DNA from: Dipteronia dyeriana
Taxonomy: Eukaryota > Streptophyta > Magnoliopsida > Sapindales > Sapindaceae
NCBI GenBank assembly: GCA_032871835.1
Contig: CM065295.1
Location: 43,770,360 to 43,834,359, forward strand
DNA: 64,000 nt
Reading direction: 5' to 3'
The notes beneath the pieces were generated by a model. The model was given only the letters and a program-made list of their open reading frames with translations. It ran no database searches and was not told where the DNA came from. The translations under genes were made by a program, and so were the position numbers. Shown here in pieces: positions 23,708-35,541 of this stretch (position 1 is its first letter; each line of letters begins with the position of its first letter).

Positions 23708-25718
23708 ATACTCGATCATAGAAATCCACTATATAAGTAAAAACTTACACCCTCAAGTGATACTCGGACTCTCACTCTCGACAACCTCAGGATATGGCCA
23801 CTACCACTCACCACTCTTTGTTCAATCCCTAGTGATATCCCCTGATCCACTACTTTTGGTGTGAGCACCTCCTACTCTACCCCTCGGGCCTTTCACAGTG
23901 GACACCCAACCAATTGCTTGCCAACCCACACTGGGTTGCAAGGCTTCTCTTGCTTGTGCAACTTCACACCGAAGCCACAAGACTTTGACTCAATAAAGAG
24001 TATATGGTCTAAGTGTATATATGATACTATGCTCAAATGCAATTATGTGTAAGACCAAACACAAAATGCTTAACTAGATGTATATAATGCAATTAAACAT
24101 CCTAGTTATCAAAGAATGCCTACATGCCTATACCAAGGACTCAATTAGATGTGTAGATAAAATCTAACAACCTAATTGTCAATAAAAGTCCAACCAACAC
24201 TAGTTGTCACAACAAATAATCAAGGGCAATTTCGCAATCAAGAAATGCAATCAATGAGGCATAAACAATAATGTCTAAATGCAATGCATAAAGACTTAAC
24301 TAGATATAGTTATGCAACATTATATCCTAGTTATCAAACAAAGTCATTTCAACTTATGTTGTCATTAAGCATGGCATTGTCATTAATGCAATCATCAAAA
24401 TGCAATTAATATGACCTAATTAGCTAGAGAGCAAATATGTCCTAAATACAAACAAACCCAATCATGTTATAACTTATCAATAAATGCATCCAACATAAGA
24501 TTTTTACAAATCATATGCGTAAAAATGAATTCTTGAACAATAAGAACAATAAATGAGGATGACATGTTTGTTCTTACTTACCAAGTCAAGAATGATGAAG
24601 ACCCATGTTTGATTAATGCAATGGATGCATGGGTTTGGGTTTGGAGAGCTAAGGAACCACTCTTGGAGCTTCTCTCTTAAAGAAAATACTTTCTCACACT
24701 AAAAAATGGTTTGGAAGTTAAGAAAAACGAGTGAGGAAGAAGATGGCATGTAAATATGAGCCCTAGAACAAAACTACATCGTTTTGAAAATACTGAGAAT
24801 TTTACTTAGTGCACTGGTGAGTTACGCTGGTCGACAAGCGCCACACCTCTGCACACCTACTATCCAGGGGCGCTGGTGAGGTGCGCTTGTGGACAGGCAT
24901 AGCAGCGACAAAACAAAAGCTCGAGATTCGAGCGACCTAAAACATGACCAAACGACATCCAAACAATTTTGCATAGTATACCGTTGGAAATGTATGGAAG
25001 TCTACTTTCTACTCTAATTTATAAAACAAGATTTGGATGTCTGTTGAAAAAGTTATGGTCATTTGAGTGACCAAAGGTCAGAAACGGACAACAACAGAGA
25101 TGCCCTGTTTTTGTGGTCACTTTGGAGATTTTAAAACCAATCCAAACGGTCATGAAATATTACGAATAATATACCGTTGGAAAGGTATGGTTGCCTAGTT
25201 TGTACAAAACTTTTCAAAACTCATTTTGAATCAATGTATAAAAAGATATAGTCACAAGACCATACAAAAGTCAGTTTTGAAAAACATTTAAATCATTGAA
25301 ATACACTCTTTTAAAACTAGACACCTTAATCCATATAACCAAACCAAGAGAAGAATGAGACATTCTCATATGATCACTCAATGTGTTAAAACAAGCACAC
25401 CATCGTGCAAGCATGAATACAACACAATACCACACTTAAATCTACAAATGAAGTGCAAGTGTGATTGTGAATAGATGCACACATATAAACAATATCAACA
25501 TAAATGCAAGATCAACAAAGCATGCATGAGGTGTGTGTGTGTGCATCTAAACTCTTCAAGAGGCAAAATCAAGTGAATATACCTTTAGCTTTTGAAGTCA
25601 TGGAGTTGCTTGGAAGCTTGCCAATGAGGACCTAAGCTACCCATTACACAATCATCCCCAATATGGTGTTGTTTGTCATGAAATAAGCCAATCTTAAAAT
25701 CAAGGTCCTTACAGTATT

Positions 25719-27060
25719 CTTATACCTAATCCCTAATCTTTCCTGCCCTGTCCCCTCCTTATTCGCCTTTAACCAAACCACCTGATACATCCCACTACTT
25801 TAAATCTACCAAAGAACTTTTGCAAAAATATCCTTCATTGTTCTCTTCTTCAAAACCTTCTCCCTTTTAGCCAATAAAGCCTACTAATAAATCTTCAGCA
25901 GCATAAAAGAAAAAAAAACCCATGTCAGACCAGTACATGCCAGTGTTATACACTTCTTTATAGACCTTTTCATCCTCAGAATCCGAAACTGAATTACTTT
26001 CCAGTGACTCTACCAGTCCTCTTCTTATTCTGATACGGTCATTTCCTCTCAACAGTCTGACTCTAATACAGTTGCAGACCTGACACAGGTCTTTATGGCA
26101 CCAGAACAGACCCTCAACCGTCTACCCAAACTTTTGACTGCCCCAATGAGGCATCTACAGGTCTTACACCCGTCGTAGAAAATCCTTCAGAGAATTACAC
26201 TACTGCCTAACCTCAGAGTTCCAAACCAACTAATGGTCTCTGGTTTAATCTACACAATTCTTCTACAGACTCCTAGAGAAAGAGAATCTCATAAATGAGT
26301 GCATGACTTGACCTTCAAATGGCCAAATCAGAGCAAGGTCTAGAAACCATTCTGAGAGAATTTGTGTCCAGATTCATAGGATCCCTCAGAGATTGGTACC
26401 AAGCTCTCGGAGAATATCGACAATTATAACTTGTCAGAGCACCCTCCGCCTCCTAAGCCATGAGAATTATTTTCAGAGAATTTCTTGGAGATGTTGACCA
26501 GTTTTACAAGCAGACTAGACAAGTATTCTTTGAGATGCGATGTTGTTCTCTCCTTAAGAAAGACATTGAGTTCCACTATAAACGTATGTCAACCAGGTAC
26601 CGCATTCTTGGTGGAATCAATGACGAAAGTCTCATAAATGTTTATATGAACTCCCTACTTGTTGAACTCTAAGATGAATTATAGAGAAAGATTGACACCT
26701 CGGGAAGAGCTTTCAAGGATATAACTTTGGGCGAGATTCACATGTTTTCATTAAGCGCCCTGGATAAACTCTATGCCACACAACCAATCTTCTCCAAAAT
26801 GTTAAAAGAAGGAAAGAAATATGATAAACAGTGCAGAAAACAGTCACTCCAAATCAAGTGCAAAGCCTTAGAATCATGCACATAGCCAAAGAAGAAAAGA
26901 CACTTCCAACATTCCTTTAAAAACAGAAAAAACAAGAAATTCAAATATTATCGAAAGAAAGCCAGACGTGCCTAGAAAAAAAATCCCAGAAATGTTTCAT
27001 CTGTGGAAAGAAGGGACAGTATGTAAACAAATGTCCCAACAACAAAGCAAAGTCAGCCAA
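25719..27060 (+). pseudogene. Endogenous pararetrovirus, coat-protein region with altered zinc knuckle
   Basis: The frame joins that of 14944-15462 across the minus-strand element. It is broken by many stops and shifts, but a coat-like region is recognisable: acidic Ser/Glu-rich stretch near 25970, then a segment at about 26460-26672, and a basic tract before the knuckle CFICGKKGQYVNKC at 26993-27034. In the CX2CX4HX4C pattern the histidine is glutamine (CAG at 27017-27019), so zinc binding would fail. This region would package the viral genome. Confidence 0.75.
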
Positions 27061-27540
27061 GCTAGTTCACTAGCTTCAACAAATCGAGATACCACTTTTG
27101 TACTCAAAGTATCAGACTCTGAATCCTTTTTAGAATACTTTGCCTCCTCTGATATGGATTTTATCTTAGAATCTTACCAAGCCACACAGACCAATTCCCA
27201 ACAAGGACCACAGGTTCCAATTCAAATCCCATCAGAAAAATATTCCAAGCCTGTTAAAGCCATTGTCTATATTGACACCGGCTCACACAACACCGTGATG
27301 AATCCTATAATCCTTCTCTCTAAAGCCTGGAAAGTCCATGTCCAATACTTCAAAGCAAAAGATGGACAAGTATTCACCACCAATCTAATTTAAAAAAAAA
27401 AGGATTGGTATCAAGATCTTCCTATCTTGCACCCTATGGGTTCATATCATTGGTACACCACTACCTGACAAGGATATCCTAATTGGTTGGAATGTTTACG
27501 GCCAATGTAAATCTCTCAAAATCCTTCTCAATGGAATCAG
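27060..27540 (+). pseudogene. Endogenous pararetrovirus, aspartic protease
   Basis: The active-site motif YIDTGSHNTV is present (Asp-Thr-Gly-Ser at 27274-27285), followed about 60 codons later by DILIGWNVYG (near 27474), the typical second landmark of the retropepsin fold. A stop at 27391 and frame changes interrupt it. The protease would cut the polyprotein. Confidence 0.78.
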
Positions 27541-28500
27541 ATACAAAAGAGATTTCAAGCCCTTCTCCAGCATACCTAAAATCTTTCCCCTATTTGAGAT
27601 CTAACTCTCATTCCAACAAGTCCAAGAAAAATTGTTGCAATTTTGCAAAAACAGTCATGCTGATTTTAAGCATCCTAAACCCTTGTGGCAAAATTCTGAA
27701 TTCTTTATTAGGCTACCATTCAAGCTTATTGAAGATGTTAATCCCATAAAGGCTTCCCATTTAGGAATGACGCCTTTAGATATTAAAATGGCCAATGAAG
27801 AATGTGATGAACTGCTTCGCCAAGGTCTACTTGAACCTACATTATCACCATGGGTGTGCCAAGCATTTTATGTTGAAAAACACTCAGGTGAAATCAGAGG
27901 GAAAAAGAGACTAGTCATTGACTACAAGTGTCTCAATCATTTTCTCAAAGACTATAAATTTCATGTTCCCAAAACTAATACCTTGTTTTCTCAGCTTACG
28001 GGAGCTTCCATCTTTTAGAAGTTTGATCTCAAATGAGCATTTTGGCAAATCGGTATCCATCCTGATGAAAGATACAAGACGACATTCTGCCTCTCAAATG
28101 CCCAATACCAGTGGACAGTCCTACCTTTTGGGCTCAAGACAGCTCCTTCATTGTTTCAAAAGGCAATTACTATGATCTTTCATCCTATCCTCCACCCAGC
28201 CTTACACTACATTGGTGACATCCTACTATTTTCCCCAGATGAGGATTCCCACAACAAGCTCTTATGGTAGTTCCATGAGTTAATTGATAAATACGACATC
28301 ATGCTTTCAGAAAAGAAAAGTATGATAAGTCGTATAGAAATAAAGTTCCTTGGAATGCATATTTCAAATGGACAGTACCAGTATGGTCCTCACATAGCTA
28401 AACAGCTATTAAAATTTCCTGATTCAAATTTGACTCAAAAACAAATCCAACAATTCATTGGGATAGTCAATTTTATCAGAGATTTCATCCCACAAGTGAG
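27541..28500 (+). pseudogene. Endogenous pararetrovirus, reverse transcriptase
   Basis: Domain landmarks in order: a PIKASHLGMTPLDI stretch near 27747, RLVIDYKCLN near 27910, PFGLKTAPSLFQ near 28126, then the catalytic box reading YIGDILLFS at 28208. The first aspartate of the usual Y-x-D-D is glycine (GGT at 28214-28216), which would abolish catalysis. Stops at 28016, 28034 and 28268. The KFLGMHI and IQQFIGIVNFIRDFIP blocks (28344-28490) mark the thumb/connection. The RT type is caulimovirid rather than Gypsy, judged from the surrounding coat-protease-RT-RNase H order with no integrase. Confidence 0.85.
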
Positions 28501-28925
28501 AAATCATACTTCGGCCCTCTCAGCCCTTTTAAAAAAGAATCCTTCATCATGGAGTTCCCATCACTCAGATGTGATGGTTCAACTAAAGAAGGTAGCACAG
28601 AATCCACCACCTCTCACTATACCATCCACCGGTCGACAAAGAAGGAAAAATAAAATATTGTGGTCACGTAAGTGGACAATTCAAAGATGCTCAACAACAC
28701 TACCACACTATCTACAAGGAGATCCTTGTTGTCAAATATGGAATTCAAAAATTTGATTTCCACCTCAGGACAAAAAGCTTTCTTGTTGAAATGGACAACT
28801 CGTCTTTCCCAAAGATCCTCGAGTTTCACAACAAGATTCCTCCTAATCCTCAACTACTGAGACTAAAAGATTGGTTTTTGAGATATGACTTTACTGTTAA
28901 ACACATGAAGAGTCAACACAATACA
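28501..28925 (+). pseudogene. Endogenous pararetrovirus, RNase H
   Basis: After the RT thumb the frame shifts near 28610 and gives an RNase H-like region: YCGHVSGQF near 28659, a KEILVVKYGIQKFDFHL stretch near 28718, VEMDNSSF near 28788, then LKDWFLRYDFTVKH. No integrase follows, as expected for a pararetrovirus. Confidence 0.75.
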
Positions 28926-29805
28926 AAATATAATTATTGATATGCGTTCCAGACCATATATAGTCCACCTCATTACACCTTTTGGTCATATCCCTTTTAT
29001 CTTCACGGCAACATCAGTTGCTTTTTCCTCATCCTCCCCAGCTCTAGTAGGTCTCACAGCTCTCACATAAAGAACCTACTATCTAGAGCTCCTGGAAATA
29101 CTTTCACCAAACCAACAGCCTTCTCTGGCTCAAATCCAGGACTTTGCAAAAACACACCTCACGGTCTACCTATCCCAAATCAAGAATCAAGGATGCTGAC
29201 ATGATCTTATCAATCCTACCAAGCCCTTTCTTGATCTTTTTCTAATGCCACCCTTTTATTATTTCTCTCTTCAAGTCATATGGTTTCTTTGGTGCCTATC
29301 GGTTACTCATCATCATGCCATCGTCTTCCCAATGCAAGCTTTGTATGTCCACCTCTAGGATCCATCTCACCAAACTCTCTCCTATGGACCTTTTTACAAT
29401 GGTTTGATTCCTTGACAAACCGGAGAAGAGCTCACAAAGCTCATGGGTCAGTATAACTTGTGGAAGCTTGATTATGAAACAACCTCTTATGTATCATGCA
29501 TATGGATACTTCACAGGCCAAACCTTTATAATCCTTACAAAAGGCTTCTATGGACTTCAAACATCAGTTATGAATAGCACACCACTTATAATTAGGAGAA
29601 GCTTTATCCATTCAATCTCCAGATATCTCTTCTCCATTTTCTCTGTGATGTAAATGGAGACTCTACATATGTGCTCTACATACTTCTAGGAATACCGAGA
29701 GATCCCACTCTGAGCAAGCACCCTTTCCAAGATTCCTACCTGCTTAACTCACTAGACCCTAAGGCAATCCACACCTGGCCTTACTTTATCTGCGGGGCCC
29801 CTTAA
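28926..29805 (+). pseudogene. Pararetrovirus downstream region after RNase H
   Basis: A largely open but broken reading continues about 290 codons beyond RNase H, with an FTATSVAFSSSSPALVGLTAL stretch near 29010 and aromatic-rich segments to about 29805. Its position matches the C-terminal or second-ORF region of petuvirus/florendovirus-like genomes, whose role is not well defined. No domain recognised. Confidence 0.5.
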
Positions 29806-30008
29806 CTCTGACGATTAAGATCATGCTGCCTGTAACATGAGCAATCCTTAAGCTCATCCTTATCTATATATTGTGTGCTGTAATAATTTTGCCTTTTATT
29901 TTGTCTCTGTTTGCCAGCTACCAGACAGCTCTGTATAATTATTTACTTGTGTCTGCCACCCGAAAGGCATGGTCTTGTGTTTTTTTTGTTTGCATCTCCT
30001 CTCCCCTC

Positions 30009-30016
30009 TATAAATA
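30009..30016 (+). promoter_or_regulatory. Pararetrovirus TATA box
   Basis: TATAAATA in a GC-flanked context (CCCCTC before, CAGAGGAG after), within the non-coding region downstream of the polyprotein. In caulimovirids a single promoter for the genome-length RNA lies here. A TGACG motif occurs upstream at 29808. Confidence 0.65.
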
Positions 30017-30052
30017 CAGAGGAGTTCTCTCTTTTTATGATAACAAAAAAAC

Positions 30053-30058
30053 AATAAA
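30053..30058 (+). terminator. Pararetrovirus polyadenylation signal
   Basis: AATAAA lies about 40 bases after the TATA box. A poly(A) signal shortly downstream of the start site, used after one round of the circular genome, is typical of Caulimoviridae. Confidence 0.55.
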
Positions 30059-30059
30059 A

Positions 30060-30344
30060 ATTTCCAGTGTGTTTTTTGTAATACCATGACTTTCTAAATC
30101 TCTCCCCTTCTTAATCTTCAATATTTCTCTACAAGATGATTAATAGTTTTTAATGTGTTTGCCTCTAGTAGAGGATCGTGCACATCAGAAAAGATGTTGA
30201 AACTTTGGCTCAATGTCCTATCTGTTTCTATGTACGTTGCTAGTCTGTGAGTATCCTGTTAAGGCTGTTGGGTTAAGGCCGTCTATGGGGAAAACTTTAA
30301 GGCTGTTAGAAACGATTTAGGATATAATATATAATAATACATAA
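30060..30344 (+). other. Pararetrovirus leader and AT-rich edge
   Basis: No gene. It probably holds viral leader sequence, turning into an AT-rich stretch (ATATAATATATAATAATAC) at 30318-30340 that continues on the other side of the Gypsy element at 42556. No tRNA-Met primer site was found in this part. Confidence 0.5.
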
Positions 30345-31551
30345 TGTTTAAAGGAAATTTGCTCAAGATGAGAAATTCCAACTAACACCATCGAGACCAC
30401 TGCCATGGAGGTGGAGGCCAGGGTCGGTACTTTGGATACCTAACCTACTTAGATAAAAATGAAAGTTTGAATGACTATAGGGAATGAGAGCTTTATTATA
30501 GAATATTTGTGATACACAGAACTCTCTCATATACACTCATAATCTCTTTTGTACATAGGAAGGTGGTAACTCCGTGTTTGTCGAATAGTGGATATGACGA
30601 TGGCCGTGTTCTGATAACAGAATTTAGGCCCTATGTACTTCTCTTTCTTTCTTTTTTCTCTTTTTCCCCTTACCATGCTTGGCCCTATTTATACTTGGTC
30701 CAAGTAGGATTTTACTCACAAATATCTTGCCACGATCCTATGAATCCGTTTCCTCATTATCGGGCGGGATCAATTATTTGAAAGTTATTAACTTCGCATT
30801 AATAACAGATGCGATGATATTCTTAACGAAGATAAGTTCGTTTCCTTTTTGAAATCAAACTATTGACTCACACGTACGAGGAATTAATGATGGAAATTAC
30901 ATAGATATGATCCTGTGTGACCTTACGGCATGATTCTTCATAGAGGTCACCGAGTTAGCTGCTCGTTGTCTCGTAGAGTAAGGTAGATCCATGCTTTAGT
31001 TCAACCCTCAGAAGCTTGGGATGGATTTTTCTCAACCCTTTGGAGCTTGAGACGTCCCTATAGACATTCCTGAGAGGTATCATGGATCTGATCCACTTAG
31101 AGGACTTCTTTCTCCTTGTATTTGGGGAGGGGACAATGGGCTCCTGGAGAGGTTGGTAGGCTTCCAATTTTGGCTACGAGTTAAGTTTGGCCTCTAGAAG
31201 CCTTAACCTGGAGGGAGCTTGCTTTGCTTGTCAAGCTTTACTTCGAGTGCTTATTGAGCTCGACGATCCTTTCTTACTTTCACGGGGTGGTTTTAGAGCC
31301 CGACCCCAAGAAACCAAGGTTCCTGGGTAGATGGCCTTGGGAAACCCAGATTCTAATGTTCATGTAGGGGGTCAACCTGGTCATGCCTAGCTTTATCCCT
31401 GATAGTTCTGAAGTCCGACGATCTTTCTTTACTTAAGGGGGTAGTTTTATGGTCTGCTTGGGGTCTCGTGAATGTCGAATTTTAGGTTTTGATTCATGCT
31501 AGGAGAGTGAAAAATTTCTCTTTGACCCCTAGCTAAATTTTACTATTAACA
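30345..31551 (-). mobile_element. 3' LTR of the Tat element
   Basis: 1207 bp, pairs with 41370-42555 through its length (shared landmarks: GAAATTCCAACTAACACC or a close variant near the left end, GAATCCGTTTCC, CCCGGATTCC-like segment, TACTATTAACA end). Confidence 0.93.
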
Positions 31552-31929
31552 GAAGTCCTCTCTGACTTGAACACTGGAGATAGAGTAGGGGTTAGAGTCA
31601 GATTCCCTATTTATTTAGGAAATTTTCTTTCACAAAGCAATTACTGGGAATCTCGAATGAAATATTTTCATTAATTGCTCGGGTGACTTGTCATGGGCGG
31701 ATTGGTACATTCCTCAAAATAGTCCGGCTACGTTACGGCCACTCTGAGATTCGAGGCGATCTTACCAAAGATTTTACTGATGTCACTGGCTATTCCAGCT
31801 CTATTTAATCCCGGGCTCATCACCCATTTCTTCACTCTTTCTTTCAATATTCAAACTTTTAAAAACCTTTCTCTCTTACTGTCCTCTATTGATTTTCCTT
31901 CCTTCTCAACCCCAAAAACATGTTATACC

Positions 31930-34414
31930 ATGTCGACGATCAGTCAAGACTCCATTGACTCCCTTGTTGAAGGCTCAGAGGTCTCAAGTCTTGCCCACGG
32001 AAAACGGGCTCGATTTGATCTAGGCGGGAACGACTCTCTTCCGTTTCCGACAAGTCATCGATCGAACTGGAATGTAGCCATCGAGATGAGGTTTTCTAGC
32101 CAACCAGACAACCCTCTAAACTTGGTTGATGAGGACTCCGATGAAGAGAATAGGGTCGACGTCGCTGGAAGGACCAACTCACGGTCGTCGATCCGTCATT
32201 GGAGAGGCGTCCTCTATATGACTTCAGGGTCATTCCAAATTATGTAGTAGACACAAAGTCGATCAGCCGCTTGACGTCCAGATACGGCATTCCTGACAAC
32301 GTCTCCCTAACAGACCCTCACAGAAATTATGACATCTTTAATCCACCCAACGGTGTGCTCCCCATTCATGTTGCGGCCTTCGAGAGCGGGGTAAGGCTCT
32401 CTTTTCATCCTACCCTTCGGCGGGCTCTCAACGCCCTTTAGCTGGCTCCCCTCTAGTTAACACCCAGCTTCTGGAGGCACCTGATCGGCATTCTCATGTT
32501 GTAAAGGGATCAGTGCAAGCTAAGCAAGATAACCAGATAGCCCAGGGCAGAGGAGCTTGCTTTCCTCTTTCAAATTGGGAGCTTGGTCAATTTTACGCCA
32601 AAAGAACAAGTTCAATTTCATCATCCCTAGAGCTTCAAGGAAGAACCCGGCCTGGAAAGAAAAATGGATATTGGCTGGCGATGATTGGAGAGCTCGATCT
32701 TTATTGGTGGGCATGAGTTCGCAGTTCCAACCACTTTCAATTATAAGCCCTCATGGGACCGATATTCTTTACCCGTCGAATCTGAGACAGTGCTGAAGGC
32801 CATCCTTGCCAGGAACTACTTGAACCTGAAGTTCCCGACTACTGACCCTTTTGATTCTAGTTGGATAAACCGCTATCTTCAGATATCCGACGTTACTCCT
32901 CGTAAGTATCTTAAACCATCAAGCTTTAGGGTCGTTGAATGGTTCAATTCTGATGGTTTTACCCCTCTTTTTTTAAAAAAAAAATTGTTGTTGCTCCAGC
33001 TTCTCTCGAAGCCCGACAAGGTCGGACCCTTCCCCCTTCTTCTAGGTCCTCTCCGGGAACCTTCTTGGCTACCTCGAGGAAAGGGGGGCCAATCCTTTTA
33101 TCCGCTGCTTCGCCAGCTTCTACTCCTGCTCCATCGCCTTCCCAAATGAGATCTAAGATGGCTATTCTCGCATCTAGGGCAGATAAAGCTCTAAATCGAT
33201 GAGGACCCACTCCCTAGGCCACTGATACGTCCACCTCCGCCCCTTCACTAGTGGCTCCCGCTACAGTTGCTGCTTCTCCAGTTACATTACCCACTCTTTC
33301 TGCTGATCCATCTGTATCCCGTCAGGCTCTAAAGATCCCGAGGCTGGTATCCCTGAGATTCCTCCTTCTTGCCTCCGCCATCAATCAGCCTCGGTTGGTC
33401 AGGACGAGGTTCTAAAGCAGTTCGTTGCGTCTTGCCTAGGTGGTGGGCTTTCTAGGATGGCTTCGATGCCCGTGGATATCATGCTTACCAAGGGGTCTGC
33501 CCTCCTAGCCGAGGTAGTCATCGTCTTTATTTTCTATGATTGCGAGCTTTGATAGCTATCTAACCTTTGTTTCATATTTTGCAGGCTTTCAAGTTTAATG
33601 TAGCAATGGGTGACCCGATAGCCTTTCTCCGAGATCGGGCAGCTAGGGCTAAAGCTGAGGTTGAGCGAGCCATGAGATTGCTGGCTCAGGCTAAATCATT
33701 GGTCCAAGAGATGACTTCCAGCCAAAGAGAAATGGAAACACAACTGGCTGAACTTCAATGCAAACAAGAGAGGCTGAAGCGATCTTTTGATCAAGAAACT
33801 CTTCAGTCTAAGCGATGAGCCAGCCAGTAGGATGATTGGAAGGAAGAGGCCAAGGCACTGGATGCTGAGAACCAAGCTCTGTAGGCCCGAGTTGCCAAGC
33901 TTCAGGCTAAAGTGGAAGCCTCTTTCCAGGACCCGGAAGCCCTTCCCATTCCCTTTGACATCTCCAGCATCTTCGACTAGGATAGGGAAGACATCATGTC
34001 TCGTGTTACATAGATTTCTCACCCCAACAATGACGAAGTGGGTCCTTCTGCTGGAGACAGAGCTAGGAAGCAGCCTGAAATATCATATCTACCTCCTCCT
34101 ATCCTGACCTTTCCTACGACAGGTCCTGGAGAATCTTCGAGGGGGTTCAACCCATAGAGCCAGAATGAGGAGAGGTCATTCCAGAGTCAACTATCAATCT
34201 TCTTGATGCTGTCATACGACCTGAGGTCATGGCGGTGGTCAATGAGGTCTTAGAGGAGGATCCATCTGATCAACCGGCAATCGAGGGGTATCCTCAGGGA
34301 GAGGTGGAAGAGGTGACTAATTGTGATGAGAAACCTCCAGAAATAGGAGAAGAAGGAGAGGTTCATCCTGAGAAAAAGGAAGATGGAGGAAATCATGAGG
34401 ATGTAAAAGTTTGA
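31930..34414 (+). pseudogene. Antisense gene of the Tat element, 'putative gypsy type transposon' protein family, with intron
   Basis: Runs opposite to gag-pol between integrase and the 3' LTR. It starts at an ATG at 31930 (upstream ATG at 31780 in frame). N-terminal acidic region, then a folded domain over frames 32199-33000 with AAFESGVRLSFHPTLRRALN near 32371 and the WELGQFYAKR block near 32577. This layout resembles the plant family annotated as Transposase_28/PF04195. An intron with GT...AG ends lies at 33514-33584. After it come a coiled coil (DRAARAKAEVERAMRL, 33630-33815) and an acidic tail ending at 34414. Frameshifts near 32200, 32440-32690 and 33830 and scattered stops make it a pseudogene. 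Function of the family is unknown. Confidence 0.75.
33514..33584 (+). other. Candidate spliceosomal intron in the antisense gene
   Basis: GTAGTC at the 5' end, TTTTGCAG at the 3' end, T-rich and with stops. Removing it joins GCCGAG to GCTTTC in one frame, linking two open exons. Confidence 0.75.
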
Positions 34415-35541
34415 ATCCATCCCCTTCTTACTTGTTCTGAATGCCCGGAAAGGGGGGTGGGCATCCCATCTTTACTCATTCTTGATCATCATCATCACTT
34501 TTTTTTTCATTTTAGTTTGTAGCCCGGAACCAGGGGTTGGGCTCCCGGTTCGATTGCTGTAGCCTTACCGGGGGATAGGCTCCCCAATTTATTAATGAAA
34601 TTTAGCTTTTAGACCTGGTTCAAATTTTGACTTGCATGTACTTGCTTCATTTTTGATCTCCCTCTAGGTTCATCCTTTATAGCAACCTGACTTTGCTTGA
34701 GAAAAGTAACAAGATAGGAACATTGCTTAAGTGTGAAAGCAGATATCCAGCTCGGGCTTTCCGACTTGATAGAGACTTGTAGCTCAATGACTTCAGTGAT
34801 AGTCCCATTGTTTGGTCGTAGATCAGTTCGCACCTGTCACAATATGCAATCACATGTACGCGGAGAATTAGTCACCAGTAATAACCGGGACATTAGAGTT
34901 TAAGCAAAAGAGCCTTCCATCCTCAAGCCCTTCTAAGAGGGTTATAGTCCGAACGAGGTATCAAATAGAAAACTGTCTAGCCCGAATGAGGCTTAGGCTT
35001 GGGATCTGGAGGGCTACCGCACTTTTAAACTCAAGTCCTTCCTGGAGGTAATAGCCCGACCAAGGCATCATGAGGGCTATCTAGCTGTTTCTTGGCATCG
35101 AGATCTGAATGGTAACTATGCTCTTACACTCAGACCCTTCTTGGGGGTGGTAGCCCGACCAAGACATCAAGGGGGCTTTCTAGCTATTTTCTGGTCTCGA
35201 GATCCGGATGGTAACTATGCTCTTACACTCAGACCCTTCTTGGAGGGGGGTAGCGCCTGACCGAGGCATTAAGGATAACGAGGGGGCTTCCCCAACTAAT
35301 CTCTGGTCTAGGGATGATAATGTTGAATTTTCCCATGTAGACCCAAATCATTGTAGAACATAATTGACGATGGAGAAAAAGCAGGCTTTATTGATAAAAA
35401 GAAAGGATTACATTATTGTTGGAGATTAAAAGCTATGTGGAGGTGGCCTGCTTATGAGTCCCCTGTTCAGGGGTAGAATTTTCTCAAGTGATCCATATTC
35501 CAGGTATGATCGATGAGTTGGTGATTCATGTGTTCGAGCTT
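34415..35541. repeat. Tat 3' non-coding region with ~110-bp repeats
   Basis: No gene beyond the antisense reading frame. 34900-35310 holds degenerate tandem units with the landmarks ACTCAGACCCTTCTTGG and GTAGCCCGACCAAG, separated by roughly 100-120 bp (for example 35128 and 35228). Confidence 0.75.

Larger units (their letters stand above)
15463..25713 (-). mobile_element. Complete non-autonomous Sirevirus-type Copia element
   Basis: LTRs at 15463-18207 and 20920-25713 (the latter enlarged by a nested LTR) enclose a 2.7-kb internal region. Flanks are GTATT at 15458-15462 and GTATT at 25714-25718, a perfect target duplication. In the element's sense (- strand) the LTR starts TGTAAGGACC and ends GGAACTTTCA. 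It has a primer binding site, a gag-like gene and polypurine tracts but no protease, integrase, RT or RNase H. It would depend on a related autonomous element for mobility. Confidence 0.93.
20920..25713 (-). mobile_element. 5' LTR of the minus-strand element, interrupted by another LTR
   Basis: TGAAAGTTCCC at the left and GGTCCTTACA at the right on the + strand. Removing the foreign LTR at 21099-~23707 leaves about 2.2 kb, close to the unduplicated length of the sister LTR. About 70 bp of native sequence present in the sister (16138-16195 region) is missing at the insertion point. Confidence 0.9.

Noticed and set aside
25867..26052. Minus-strand 61-residue frame with acidic stretch
   Set aside because: It lies opposite the acidic part of the pararetrovirus coat region, which explains the sequence better.
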